NCBI RefSeq assembly: GCF_050003625.1 | Contig: NC_134397.1 | Span: 73,263,551 to 73,327,550, forward strand | Direction of reading: 5' to 3' | DNA length: 64,000 nucleotides | DNA from: Haematobia irritans | Taxonomy: Eukaryota > Arthropoda > Insecta > Diptera > Muscidae | Shown here: one piece after another, positions 49,000 to 60,253 of the stretch | How positions within the stretch are numbered: the stretch's first letter is position 1 | Layout: every line of letters begins with the position of its first letter | The notes under the pieces: model-generated | Told to the model about the DNA's origin: nothing | What the model saw: only the letters and a program-made list of their open reading frames with translations | Database searches by the model: none | Made by a program: the position numbers and the translations under genes

Positions 49000-50330
49000 T
49001 TAGGAGATATGACCAAAAGAAGTTTTTCATATAAAAATTTCAATTTTTTTAGGATTTGGGTGGATTTTGCGAATTTTTGAGGGTTGTTACGAATTATCGT
49101 CCTTTTCGCTCTAGGACGCTTAGTTTAGGAGATATGGCCAAAAGAAGTTTTTCATATAAAAATTTCAATTTTTTTAGGATTTGGGTGGATTTTTCGATTT
49201 TTTGGGGGTGGTCACGAATTATCGTCCTTTTCGCTCTAGGACGCTTAGTTTAGGAGATATGGCCAAAAGAAGTTTTTCATATAAAAATTTCAATTTTTTT
49301 AGGATTTGGGTGGCTTTTTCGATTTTTTGGGGGTGGTCACGAATTATCGTCCTTTTCGCTCTAGGACGCTTAGTTTAGAAGATATGGCCAAAAGAAGTTT
49401 TTCATATAAAAATTTCACTTTTTTTAGGATTGGGTGGATTTTTCGATTTTTTGAGGGTGGTTACGAATTATCGTCCTTTTCGCTCTACGACGCTTAGTTT
49501 AGGAGATATGACCAAAAGAAGTTTTTCATATAAAAATTTCAATTTTTTTAGGATTTGGGTGGATTTTGCGAATTTTTGAGGGTTGTTACGAATTATCGTC
49601 CTTTTCGCTCTAGGACGCTTAGTTTAGGAGATATGGCCAAAAGAAGTTTTTCATATAAAAATTTCAATTTTTTTAGGATTTGGGTGGATTTTTCGATTTT
49701 TTGGGGGTGGTCACGAATTATCGTCCTTTTCGCTCTAGGACGCTTAGTTTAGGAGATATGGCCAAAAGAAGTTTTTCATATAAAAATTTCAATTTTTTTA
49801 GGATTTGGGTGGCTTTTTCGATTTTTTGGGGGTGGTCACGAATTATCGTCCTTTTCGCTCTAGGACGCTTAGTTTAGAAGATATGGCCAAAAGAAGTTTT
49901 TCATATAAAAATTTCACTTTTTTAGGATTTGGGTGGATTTTTCGATTTTTTGGGGGTGGTCACGAATTATCGCCCTTTTCGCTCTAGGACGCTTAGTTTA
50001 GGAGATATGGCCAAAAGAAGTTTTTCATATAAAAATTTCAATTTTTTTAGGATTTGGGTGGATTTTTCGATTTTTTGGGGGTGGTCACGAATTATCGTCC
50101 TTTTCGCTCTAGGACGCTTAGTTTAGGAGATATGGCCAAAAGAAGTTTTTCATATAAAAATTTCAATTTTTTTAGGATTTGGGTGGCTTTTTCGATTTTT
50201 TGGGGGTGGTCACGAATTATCGTCCTTTTCGCTCTAGGACGCTTAGTTTAGAAGATATGGCCAAAAGAAGTTTTTCATATAAAAATTTCACTTTTTTAGG
50301 ATTTGGGTGGATTTTTCGATTTTTTGGGGG
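49000..50330. repeat. Local 4-mer (499 bp) and 3-mer (374 bp) tandem expansions
   Basis: The monomer series at 49056, 49181 and 49306 repeats at 49555, 49680 and 49805 (offset 499 bp, four monomers). The series at 49680, 49805 and 49929 then partly repeats at 50054 and 50179 (offset 374 bp, three monomers). The same pattern occurs at 53377-54682, so these expansions predate the 4321-bp duplication. Confidence 0.82.
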
Positions 50331-51134
50331 TGGTCACGAATTATCGCCCTTTTCGCTCTAGGACGCTTAGTTTAGGAGATATGACCAAAAGAAGTTTTTC
50401 ATATAAAAATTTCAAATTTTTAGGATTTGGGTGGATTTTTAGATTTTTTGAGGGTGGTCACGAATGATCGTCCTTTTCGCTCTAGGACGCTTAGTTTAGG
50501 AGATATGGCCAAAAGAAGTTTTTCATACAAAAATTTCAATTTTTTTAGGATTTGGGTGGATTTTTCGATTTTTTTGGGGGTGGTCACGAATTATCGTCCT
50601 TTTCGCTCTAGGACGCTTAGTTTAGGAGATACGGCCAAAAGAAGTTTTTCATATAAAAATTTCAATTTTTTTAGGATTTGGGTGGATTTTTCGATTTTTT
50701 GGGGGTGGTTACGAATTATCGTCCTTTTCGCTCTAGGACGCTTAGTTTAGGAGATATGGCCAAAAGAAGTTTTTCATATAAAAATTTCAATTTTTGTAGG
50801 ATTTGGGTGGATTTTTCGATTTTTTGGGGGTGGTCACGAATTAAAGCCCTTTTCGCTCTAGGACGCTTAGTTTAGGAGATATGGCCAAAAGAAGTTTTTC
50901 ATATAAAAATTTCAATTTTGTTAGGATTTGGGTGGATTTTTCGATTTTTTGGGGGTGGTCACGAATTATCGTCCTTTTCGCTCTAGGACGCTTAGTTTAG
51001 GAGATATGACCAAAAGAAGTTTTTCATATAAAAATTTCAATTTTTTTAGGATTTGGGTGGATTTTTTGAGGGTGGTTACGAATTATCGTCCTTTTCGCTC
51101 TAGGACGCTTAGTTTAGGAGATATGGCCAAAAGA

Positions 51135-52360
51135 AGTTTTTCATATAAAAATTTGAATTTTTTTAGGATTTGGGTGGATTTTTCGATTTTTTGAGGGTGG
51201 TTACGAATTATCGTCCTTTTAGCTCTAGGACGCTTAGTTTAGGAGAATGGCCAAAAGAAGTTTTTCATATAAAATTTCACTTTTTTAGGATTTGGGTGGA
51301 TTTTTCGATTTTTTGGGGGTGGTCACGAATTATCGCCCTTTTCGCTCTAGGACGCTTAGTTTAGGAGATATGGCCAAAAGAAGTTTTTCATATAAAAATT
51401 TCAATTTTTTTAGGATTTGGGTGGATTTTTCGATTTTTTGGGGGTGGTCACGAATTATCGTCCTTTTCGCTCTAGGACGCTTAGTTTAGGAGATATGGCC
51501 AAAAGAATTTTTTCATATAAAAATTTCACTTTTTTAGGATTTGGGTGGATTTTTCGATTTTTTGGGGGTGGTCACGAATTATCGCCCTTTTCGCTCTAGG
51601 ACGCTTAGTTTAGGAGATATGGCCAAAAGAAGTTTTTCATATAAAAATTTCAATTTTTTCAGGATTTGGGTGGATTTTTCGGTTTTTTGGGGGTGGTCAC
51701 GAATTATCGTCCTTTTCGCTCTAGGACGCTTAGTTTAGGAGATATGGCCAAAAGAAGTTTTTCATATAAAAATTTCAATTTTTTTAGGATTTGGGTGGAT
51801 TTTTCGATTTTTTGAGGGTGGTTACGATTTATCGTCCTTTTCGCTCTAGGACGCTTAGTTTAGGAGATATGGCCAAAAGAAGTTTTTCATATAAAAATTT
51901 GAATTTTTTTAGGATTTAGGTGGATTTTTCGATTTTTTGAGGGTGGTCACGAATTATCGTCCTTTTCGCTCTAGGACGCTTAGTTTAGGAGATATGACCA
52001 AAAGAAGTTTTTCATATAAAAATTTGAATTTTTTTAGAATTTGGGTGGATTTTTCGATTTTTTGGGGGTGGTCACGAATTATCGTCCTTTTCGCTCTAGG
52101 ACGCTTAGTTTAGGAGATATGACCAAAAGAAGTTTTTTATATAAAAATTTCATTTTTTTAGGATTGGGTGGATTTTTCGATTTTTTGAGGGTGGTTACGA
52201 ATTAAAGCCCTTTTCGCTCTAGGACGCCTAGTTTAGGAGATATGGCCAAAAGAAGTTTTTCATATAAAAATTTCAATTTTTTTAGGATTTGGGTGGATTT
52301 TTCGATTTTTTTTGGGGGTGGTCACGAATTATCGTCCTTTTCGCTCTAGGACGCTTAGTT
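51135..52360. repeat. Copy of satellite segment 42450-43675 (8685-bp offset)
   Basis: Matches include 51170 with 42485, 51417 with 42732, 51541 with 42856, and the rare AGTTTATATGGCC deletion monomer at 52359 and 43674. The segment that flanks retrotransposon copy 1 on the left is therefore also present here without a retrotransposon beside it. Confidence 0.82.
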
Positions 52361-52799
52361 TATATGGCCAAAAGAAGTTTTTCATATAAAAATTTCAATT
52401 TTTTTAGGATTTGGGTGGATTTTTCGATTTTTTGGGGGTGGTCACGAATTATCGTCCTTTTCGCTCTAGGACGCTTAGTTTAGGAGATATGGCCAAAAGA
52501 AGTTTTTCATATAAAAATTTCAATTTTTTTAGGATTTGGGAGGATTTTTCGGTTTTTTGGGGGTGGTCACGAATTATCGTCCTTTTCGCTCTAGGACGCT
52601 TAGTTTAGGAGATATGGCCAAAAGAAGTTTTTCATATAAAAATTTAAATTTTTTTAGGATTGGGTGGATTTTTCGATTTTTTGAGGGTGGTTACGAATTA
52701 AAGCCCTTTTCGCTCTAGGACGCTTAGTTTAGGAGATATGGCCAAAAGAAGTTTTTCATATAAAAATTTCAATTTTTTTAGGATTTGGGTGGATTTTTC

Positions 52800-52818
52800 C
52801 ACTATCAGAAGAAGACTG
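52800..52818 (-). other. Solo 19-nt remnant of the Jockey 5' end (scar 2)
   Basis: Same CACTATCAGAAGAAGACTG insert in the same monomer context as at 48479, 4321 bp downstream. No retrotransposon lies next to it, so it was carried here by the satellite block duplication. Confidence 0.88.
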
Positions 52819-55490
52819 AGTTTAGGAGATATGACCAAAAGAAGTTTTTCATATAAAAATTTCAATTTTTTTAGGATTGGGTGGATTTTTCGATTTTTTG
52901 AGGGTGGTTACGAATTAAAGCCCTTTTCGCTCTAGGACGCTTAGTTTAGGAGATATGGCCAAAAGAAGTTTTTCATATAAAAATTTCAATTTTTTTAGGA
53001 TTTGGGTGGATTTTTCGATTTTTTTGGGGGTGGTCACGAATTATCGTCCTTTTCGCTCTAGGACGCTTAGTTTAGGAGATACGGCCAAAAGAAGTTTTTC
53101 ATATAAAAATTTCAATTTTTTTAGGATTTGGGTGGATTTTTCGATTTTTTGGGGGTGGTTACGAATTATCGTCCTTTTCGCTCTAGGGCGCTTAGTTTAG
53201 GAGATATGACCAAAAGAAGTTTTTCATATAAAAATTTCAATTTTTTTAGGATTGGGTGGATTTTTCGATTTTTTGAGGGTGGTTACGAATTATCGTCCTT
53301 TTCGCTCTACGACGCTTAGTTTAGGAGATATGACCAAAAGAAGTTTTTCATATAAAAATTTCAATTTTTTTAGGATTTGGGTGGATTTTGCGAATTTTTG
53401 AGGGTTGTTACGAATTATCGTCCTTTTCGCTCTAGGACGCTTAGTTTAGGAGATATGGCCAAAAGAAGTTTTTCATATAAAAATTTCAATTTTTTTAGGA
53501 TTTGGGTGGATTTTTCGATTTTTTGGGGGTGGTCACGAATTATCGTCCTTTTCGCTCTAGGACGCTTAGTTTAGGAGATATGGCCAAAAGAAGTTTTTCA
53601 TATAAAAATTTCAATTTTTTTAGGATTTGGGTGGCTTTTTCGATTTTTTGGGGGTGGTCACGAATTATCGTCCTTTTCGCTCTAGGACGCTTAGTTTAGA
53701 AGATATGGCCAAAAGAAGTTTTTCATATAAAAATTTCACTTTTTTTAGGATTGGGTGGATTTTTCGATTTTTTGAGGGTGGTTACGAATTATCGTCCTTT
53801 TCGCTCTACGACGCTTAGTTTAGGAGATATGACCAAAAGAAGTTTTTCATATAAAAATTTCAATTTTTTTAGGATTTGGGTGGATTTTGCGAATTTTTGA
53901 GGGTTGTTACGAATTATCGTCCTTTTCGCTCTAGGACGCTTAGTTTAGGAGATATGGCCAAAAGAAGTTTTTCATATAAAAATTTCAATTTTTTTAGGAT
54001 TTGGGTGGATTTTTCGATTTTTTGGGGGTGGTCACGAATTATCGTCCTTTTCGCTCTAGGACGCTTAGTTTAGGAGATATGGCCAAAAGAAGTTTTTCAT
54101 ATAAAAATTTCAATTTTTTTAGGATTTGGGTGGCTTTTTCGATTTTTTGGGGGTGGTCACGAATTATCGTCCTTTTCGCTCTAGGACGCTTAGTTTAGAA
54201 GATATGGCCAAAAGAAGTTTTTCATATAAAAATTTCACTTTTTTAGGATTTGGGTGGATTTTTCGATTTTTTGGGGGTGGTCACGAATTATCGCCCTTTT
54301 CGCTCTAGGACGCTTAGTTTAGGAGATATGGCCAAAAGAAGTTTTTCATATAAAAATTTCAATTTTTTTAGGATTTGGGTGGATTTTTCGATTTTTTGGG
54401 GGTGGTCACGAATTATCGTCCTTTTCGCTCTAGGACGCTTAGTTTAGGAGATATGGCCAAAAGAAGTTTTTCATATAAAAATTTCAATTTTTTTAGGATT
54501 TGGGTGGCTTTTTCGATTTTTTGGGGGTGGTCACGAATTATCGTCCTTTTCGCTCTAGGACGCTTAGTTTAGAAGATATGGCCAAAAGAAGTTTTTCATA
54601 TAAAAATTTCACTTTTTTAGGATTTGGGTGGATTTTTCGATTTTTTGGGGGTGGTCACGAATTATCGCCCTTTTCGCTCTAGGACGCTTAGTTTAGGAGA
54701 TATGACCAAAAGAAGTTTTTCATATAAAAATTTCAAATTTTTAGGATTTGGGTGGATTTTTAGATTATTTGAGGGTGGTCACGAATGATCGTCCTTTTCG
54801 CTCTAGGACGCTTAGTTTAGGAGATATGGCCAAAAGAAGTTTTTCATATAAAAATTTCAATTTTTTTAGGATTTGGGTGGATTTTTCGATTTTTTTGGGG
54901 GTGGTCACGAATTATCGTCCTTTTCGCTCTAGGACGCTTAGTTTAGGAGATACGGCCAAAAGAAGTTTTTCATATAAAAATTTCAATTTTTTTAGGATTT
55001 GGGTGGATTTTTCGATTTTTTGGGGGTGGTTACGAATTATCGTCCTTTTCGCTCTAGGACGCTTAGTTTAGGAGATATGGCCAAAAGAAGTTTTTCATAT
55101 AAAAATTTCAATTTTTGTAGGATTTGGGTGGATTTTTCGATTTTTTGGGGGTGGTCACGAATTAAAGCCCTTTTCGCTCTAGGACGCTTAGTTTAGGAGA
55201 TATGGCCAAAAGAAGTTTTTCATATAAAAATTTCAATTTTGTTAGGATTTGGGTGGATTTTTCGATTTTTTGGGGGTGGTCACGAATTATCGTCCTTTTC
55301 GCTCTAGGACGCTTAGTTTAGGAGATATGACCAAAAGAAGTTTTTCATATAAAAATTTCAATTTTTTTAGGATTTGGGTGGATTTTTTGAGGGTGGTTAC
55401 GAATTATCGTCCTTTTCGCTCTAGGACGCTTAGTTTAGGAGATATGGCCAAAAGAAGTTTTTCATATAAAAATTTGAATTTTTTTAGGAT

Positions 55491-56990
55491 TTGGGTGGAT
55501 TTTTCGATTTTTTGGGGGTGGTCACGAATTATCGTCCTTTTCGCTCTAGGACGCTTAGTTTAGGAGATATGGCCAAAAGAATTTTTTCATATAAAAATTT
55601 CACTTTTTTAGGATTTGGGTGGATTTTTCGATTTTTTGGGGGTGGTCACGAATTATCGCCCTTTTCGCTCTAGGACGCTTAGTTTAGGAGATATGGCCAA
55701 AAGAAGTTTTTCATATAAAAATTTCAATTTTTTTAGGATTTGGGTGGATTTTTCGGTTTTTTGGGGGTGGTCACGAATTATCGTCCTTTTCGCTCTAGGA
55801 CGCTTAGTTTAGGAGATATGGCCAAAAGAAGTTTTTCATATAAAAATTTCAATTTTTTTAGGATTTGGGTGGATTTTTCGATTTTTTGAGGGTGGTTACG
55901 AATTATCGTCCTTTTCGCTCTAGGACGCTTAGTTTAGGAGATATGGCCAAAAGAAGTTTTTCATATAAAAATTTGAATTTTTTTAGGATTTAGGTGGATT
56001 TTTCGATTTTTTGAAGGTGGTCACGAATTATCGTCCTTTTCGCTCTAGGACGCTTAGTTTAGGAGATATGACCAAAAGAAGTTTTTCATATAAAAATTTG
56101 AATTTTTTTAGAATTTGGGTGGATTTTTCGATTTTTTGGGGGTGGTCACGAATTATCGTCCTTTTCGCTCTAGGACGCTTAGTTTAGGAGATATGACCAA
56201 AAGAAGTTTTTCATATAAAAATTTCAATTTTTTTAGGATTTGGGTGGATTTTTCGATTTTTTGGGGGTGGTCACGAATTATCGTCCTTTTCGCTCTAGGA
56301 CGCTTAGTTTAGGAGATATGGCCAAAAGAATTTTTTCATATAAAAATTTCACTTTTTTAGGATTTGGGTGGATTTTTCGATTTTTTGGGGGTGGTCACGA
56401 ATTATCGCCCTTTTCGCTCTAGGACGCTTAGTTTAGGAGATATGGCCAAAAGAAGTTTTTCATATAAAAATTTCAATTTTTTTAGGATTTGGGTGGATTT
56501 TTCGGTTTTTTGGGGGTGGTCACGAATTATCGTCCTTTTCGCTCTAGGACGCTTAGTTTAGGAGATATGGCCAAAAGAAGTTTTTCATATAAAAATTTCA
56601 ATTTTTTTAGGATTTGGGTGGATTTTTCGATTTTTTGAGGGTGGTTACGAATTATCGTCCTTTTCGCTCTAGGACGCTTAGTTTAGGAGATATGGCCAAA
56701 AGAAGTTTTTCATATAAAAATTTGAATTTTTTTAGGATTTAGGTGGATTTTTCGATTTTTTGAAGGTGGTCACGAATTATCGTCCTTTTCGCTCTAGGAC
56801 GCTTAGTTTAGGAGATATGACCAAAAGAAGTTTTTCATATAAAAATTTGAATTTTTTTAGAATTTGGGTGGATTTTTCGATTTTTTGGGGGTGGTCACGA
56901 ATTATCGTCCTTTTCGCTCTAGGACGCTTAGTTTAGGAGATATGACCAAAAGAAGTTTTTTATATAAAAATTTCATTTTTTTAGGATTTG
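55491..56990. repeat. 6-mer (749 bp) tandem duplication
   Basis: The monomers at 55491 and 55615 recur at 56240 and 56364 (offset 749 bp). Shared variants include GAATTTTTTCATAT, TTTCGGTTTTTTGG and the GATTTAGGTGG/GAAGGTGG monomer near 55990/56739. Few differences are visible between the two units. Confidence 0.8.
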
Positions 56991-57672
56991 GGTGGATTTT
57001 TCGATTTTTTGGGGGTGGTCACGAATTATCGTCCTTTTCGCTCTAGGACGCTTAGTTTATATGGCCAAAAGAAGTTTTTCATATAAAAATTTCAATTTTT
57101 TTAGGATTTGGGTGGATTTTTCGATTTTTTGGGGGTGGTCACGAATTATCGTCCTTTTCGCTCTAGGACGCTTAGTTTAGGAGATATGGCCAAAAGAAGT
57201 TTTTCATATAAAAATTTCAATTTTTTTAGGATTTGGGTGGATTTTTCGGTTTTTTGGGGGTGGTCACGAATTATCGTCCTTTTCGCTCTAGGACGCTTAG
57301 TTTAGGAGATATGGCCAAAAGAAGTTTTTCATATAAAAATTTCACTTTTTTAGGATTTGGGTGGATTTTTCGATTTTTTGGGGGTGGTCACGAATTATCG
57401 CCCTTTTCGCTCTAGGACGCTTAGTTTAGGAGATATGGCCAAAAGAAGTTTTTCATATAAAAATTTCAATTTTTTTAGGATTTGGGTGGATTTTTCGATT
57501 TTTTGAGGGTGGTCACGAATTATCGTCCTTTTCGATCTAGGACGCTTAGTTTAGGAGATATGACCAAAAGAAGTTTTTCATATAAAAATTTGAATTTTTT
57601 TAGGATTTGGGTGGATTTTTCGATTTTTTGGGGGTGGTCACGAATTATCGTCCTTTTCGCTCTAGGACGCTT

Positions 57673-57686
57673 AGTTTAGGAGATAT
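57673..57686. repeat. Left target site duplication of Jockey copy 2
   Basis: AGTTTAGGAGATAT, the same 14 bases as at copy 1 and repeated at 62843-62856. Identity of both duplications at both loci argues for one insertion event later duplicated. Confidence 0.92.
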
Positions 57687-57710
57687 TTTTTTTTTTTGTG
57701 AAAATTCTTT

Positions 57711-57716
57711 TTTATT
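57711..57716 (-). promoter_or_regulatory. AATAAA polyadenylation signal, copy 2
   Basis: TTTATT on the plus strand, 13 nt before the A tail (T run 57687-57697), identical in context to copy 1. Confidence 0.72.
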
Positions 57717-57866
57717 TACAATCTATCCTAGGATAATAAGCAAATTACATAACATTATTATATAATATTATATACAACAATTACAGATGTTATGCAAATC
57801 CATCGAAATACATAACGTATAACAAAAACACTTAGTGAGATTTACTGTGTATTTCAAAACCACAGA

Positions 57867-59063
57867 TTAATTTCTAAAAGGCAAATCTAGTACATGGTAG
57901 CGCTTTAGTCTTCTTGTTTCATTGGATCTATCCAATAAGCGTGTAGCGGACTGGTTGACATGATCGCCTAGTCTGTTAAGATAGTTTTCTGAAAACCGTC
58001 GAATTTCTTCGGACACCGAGTTCACACCCAAATCATTTCGGATACATCTGTTTTGGATATACCAAGGAGCATTAGTTACAAGACGGAGAGTTTTAGACTG
58101 GTATCTTTCAATAATGTCGACATTTGATTTTTTGGCAGTGCCCCAAATTTGTATACCATAGGACCAAACTGGCTTAAGTATAGCTTTGTAGAGTCTCAAT
58201 TTGTTGTTAATATTTAGTTTAGATTTGGGCCCCAAGAGCCAGTACATTTTTCTAGTTTTGATTTTTAATTGTCGTCGTTTAGCACGTACATGGTCTTTCC
58301 ATGTAAGTCTGCGGTCTAGCACCATACCAAGGTATTTTACTGCAGAGGTTTTTGGAATAACGGTAGAGTTGATAGTAACAGGAGGACAATTTCCTCGTTT
58401 CAAGGCAAATATTATATGTTGAGATTTTGTGGCATTCACCTTTATATTCCATTTTTTAAGCCAATTTTCAAGATGGTTAAGGTGTGTCTGCAAATGTAAT
58501 GATGCTTCAGAGGCAATCTTATTTGATGCTAGAATCGCAGTATCATCAGCATATATGGCTATTGTTGTATTAATTGATATGGGCATATCTGATGTAAAGA
58601 TCGTGTAGAGAATTGGTCCCAAAACACTTCCTTGGGGAATGCCAGCATTAATATAATACAAATTTGACCGATGCTCGTCCTCTTTAACGTAAAATAGCCT
58701 TTCCGATAAGTAGCTCCTGAAGAAGAGATAGTATGGAGCTGGCAAAAACTTTTTTATCTTGTATAACAGGCCGTTATGCAATACCCTGTCAAATGCTTGT
58801 TGGATGTCGAGAAACGTTGCAGAACAGTATTTTTTATTCTCTAGAGCTTCGATTATATGGTTTACTACTCTATGAACCTGCTCAGGGGTTCCATGTCCCG
58901 ATCTAAAACCGAATTGGTGCTCTGGAATTATGTTCTCCTTTTCTAAAATTGGTAACAGTCGTCTCAGTAATATTTTTTCAAATATTTTGGAGAATATCAC
59001 CAAAAGACTAATGGGCCTATAAGAAGAGGCAACGTTCTCAGGCTTGTTTGGCTTATGAATCAT
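57867..59063 (-). CDS. Jockey ORF2, reverse transcriptase part, copy 2
   Basis: This is a 398-codon frame equal to the copy 1 RT part except for Pro at residue 60 (FGFRSGHGTPEQ), the residue normally seen at this place in the family. All RT motifs are present: FLDIQQAFD (84-92), GIPQGSVLGP (141-150) and YADD (171-174). As in copy 1, the first ATG is only an internal methionine; the true frame continues upstream through PSQWKCAEII to the shared frameshift at about 59090-59096. The domain is cut off from its endonuclease by both the frameshift and the mariner insertion. Confidence 0.9.
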   Translation of the reverse strand: MIHKPNKPENVASSYRPISLLVIFSKIFEKILLRRLLPILEKENIIPEHQFGFRSGHGTPEQVHRVVNHIIEALENKKYCSATFLDIQQAFDRVLHNGLLYKIKKFLPAPYYLFFRSYLSERLFYVKEDEHRSNLYYINAGIPQGSVLGPILYTIFTSDMPISINTTIAIYADDTAILASNKIASEASLHLQTHLNHLENWLKKWNIKVNATKSQHIIFALKRGNCPPVTINSTVIPKTSAVKYLGMVLDRRLTWKDHVRAKRRQLKIKTRKMYWLLGPKSKLNINNKLRLYKAILKPVWSYGIQIWGTAKKSNVDIIERYQSKTLRLVTNAPWYIQNRCIRNDLGVNSVSEEIRRFSENYLNRLGDHVNQSATRLLDRSNETRRLKRYHVLDLPFRN

Positions 59064-59065
59064 GA

Positions 59066-59346
59066 TTATTTCCGCACATTTCCATTGCGAAGGAAGTGAT
59101 TAAGCCGTAGTATAGAATTATAAATAAGTGTTAAGAAAATTACACATTTTTTAGATAATTTCTTAATTGTAAGTGCATCTATTTGATCATAACCCGGAGA
59201 TTTTTTATTATTTAAAGCCTTTATTTCCTCTTTCACCTCGTTTGGAGAGATAGAACGAATTGGGAGACTCATTTGAAGTGGACAATCTAAAAATTTATTT
59301 ATTTCTTCTCTGTCTTCATCACTATTAAAATTAAACGGAGTGATTA
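59066..59346 (-). pseudogene. Jockey ORF2 linker fragment between frameshift and mariner insertion, copy 2
   Basis: About 93 codons of ORF2, beginning ITPFNFNSDEDREE at the transposon junction, continuing through NNKKSPGYDQID and ending at the frameshift-derived stop after NGNVRK. The sequence equals the corresponding part of copy 1. The apparent start inside the transposon (59380) is an artefact of reading into its terminal repeat. Confidence 0.85.
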
Positions 59347-59348
59347 TA

Positions 59349-59376
59349 AAGGGTGATTCTTTTGAGGTTAGGATTT
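59349..59376 (+). repeat. Left terminal inverted repeat of the mariner-like element
   Basis: AAGGGTGATT matches the inverted right end perfectly for 10 bases. After that the ends match only in part: left TTTTGAGGTTAGGA against right GTTAAGAGCTTGATA. The outer limit is fixed by the TA duplication; the inner limit is approximate. Confidence 0.8.
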
Positions 59377-59461
59377 TCATGCATTAGTATTTAACAGATC
59401 ACGTGGGATTTCAGACATGGTGTCAAAGAGAAAGATGCTCAGTATGCTTTGACATTTCATC

Positions 59462-59521
59462 ATGAATAGACTTACTAACGAGCAACGCTTGCAAATCATT
59501 GAATTTTATTACCAAAATCAG
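59462..59521 (+). pseudogene. N-terminal fragment of mariner transposase
   Basis: Twenty codons from ATG at 59462 read MNRLTNEQRLQIIEFYY followed by QNQ, the start of the first DNA-binding helix-turn-helix of this transposase type. At about 59515-59525 the sequence jumps straight to the catalytic domain in a different frame (shift of two). The rest of the helix-turn-helix, the second DNA-binding domain and the linker are missing. Confidence 0.75.
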
Positions 59522-60174
59522 TGGCAGAAAATCCGCTTTTTTATCGACAAATTTTGTTCAGCGATGAGGCTCATTTCTGGTTGAATGGCTACGTAAATAA
59601 GCAAAATTGCCGCATTTGGAGTGAAGAGCAACCAGAAGCCGTTCAAGAACTGCCCATGCATCCCGAAAAATGCACTGTTTGGTGTGGTTTGTACGCTGGT
59701 GGAATCATTGGACCGTATTGTTTCAAAGATGCTGTTGGACGCAACGTTACGGTGAATGGCGATCGCTATCGTTCGATGCTAACAAACTTTTTGTTGCCAA
59801 AAATGGAAGAACTGAACTTGGTTGACATGTGGTTTCAACAAGATGGCGCTACATGCCACACAGCTCGCGAGTCTATGGCCATTTTGAGGGAAAACTTCGG
59901 AGAACAATTCATCTCAAGAAATGGACCGGTAAGTTGGCCACCAAGATCATGCGATTTGACGCCTTTAGACTATTTTTTGTGGGGCTACGTCAAGTCTAAA
60001 GTCTACAGAAATAAGCCAGCAACTATTCCAGCTTTGGAAGACAACATTTCCGAAGAAATTCGGGCTATTCCGGCCGAAATGCTCGAAAAAGTTGCCCAAA
60101 ATTGGACTTTCCGAATGGACCACCTAAGACGCAGCCGCGGTCAACATTTAAATGAAATTATCTTCAAAAAGTAA
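59521..60174 (+). pseudogene. Mariner-like transposase, catalytic domain only (DD41D)
   Basis: This frame of 217 codons begins at a GTG (Val-Ala-Glu-Asn-Pro) that is very unlikely to be a real start. It holds the RNase H-like fold that cuts and joins transposon ends. Catalytic residues are D15 in ILFSDEAHFW, D108 in MWFQQDGATCHTA and D150 in PRSCDLTPLDYFLWG; 41 residues separate the last two. The tail, ending NEIIFKK, looks complete. With no DNA-binding region and no proper start it is a relic, although all three acidic residues survive and no stop interrupts the domain, so the deletion is probably recent. It lies opposite in strand to the retrotransposon ORF2 it interrupts. Confidence 0.9.
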
Positions 60175-60200
60175 ATGTCATAGACCAATCTAACGTTTCA

Positions 60201-60206
60201 AATAAA
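60201..60206 (+). promoter_or_regulatory. AATAAA polyadenylation signal of the mariner-like element
   Basis: AATAAA lies 26 nt after the transposase stop codon, in the short 3' UTR before the right inverted repeat. Use is inferred. Confidence 0.5.
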
Positions 60207-60253
60207 GAACCGATGAGATTTTGCAAATTTTATGCGTTTTTTTAAAAAAAAAA

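Larger units (their letters stand above)
48300..55490. repeat. 4321-bp HOR, two copies
   Basis: Segment about 48.30-51.2 kb recurs at about 52.62-55.5 kb with an exact 4321-bp shift (48417 with 52738, 48634 with 52955, 49056 with 53377, 50427 with 54748, 50928 with 55249). The 19-nt scar is in both copies. The left boundary of the second copy falls just beyond where the retrotransposon would begin, so the duplicated unit kept the scar but not the element. Confidence 0.87.
48281..57686. repeat. Satellite array 2 between the Jockey copies
   Basis: About 9.4 kb of the same 125-bp satellite in the same orientation. It differs from array 1 in variant composition: most monomers are GGGGG/TATCG types, and private variants such as GTGGCTTTTTCG, GATTTTGCGAATTTTTGAGGG, CTCTACGACGC and GATACGGCC are common. 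It contains two 19-nt retrotransposon scars but no gene. Nested HORs are listed separately. Confidence 0.96.
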
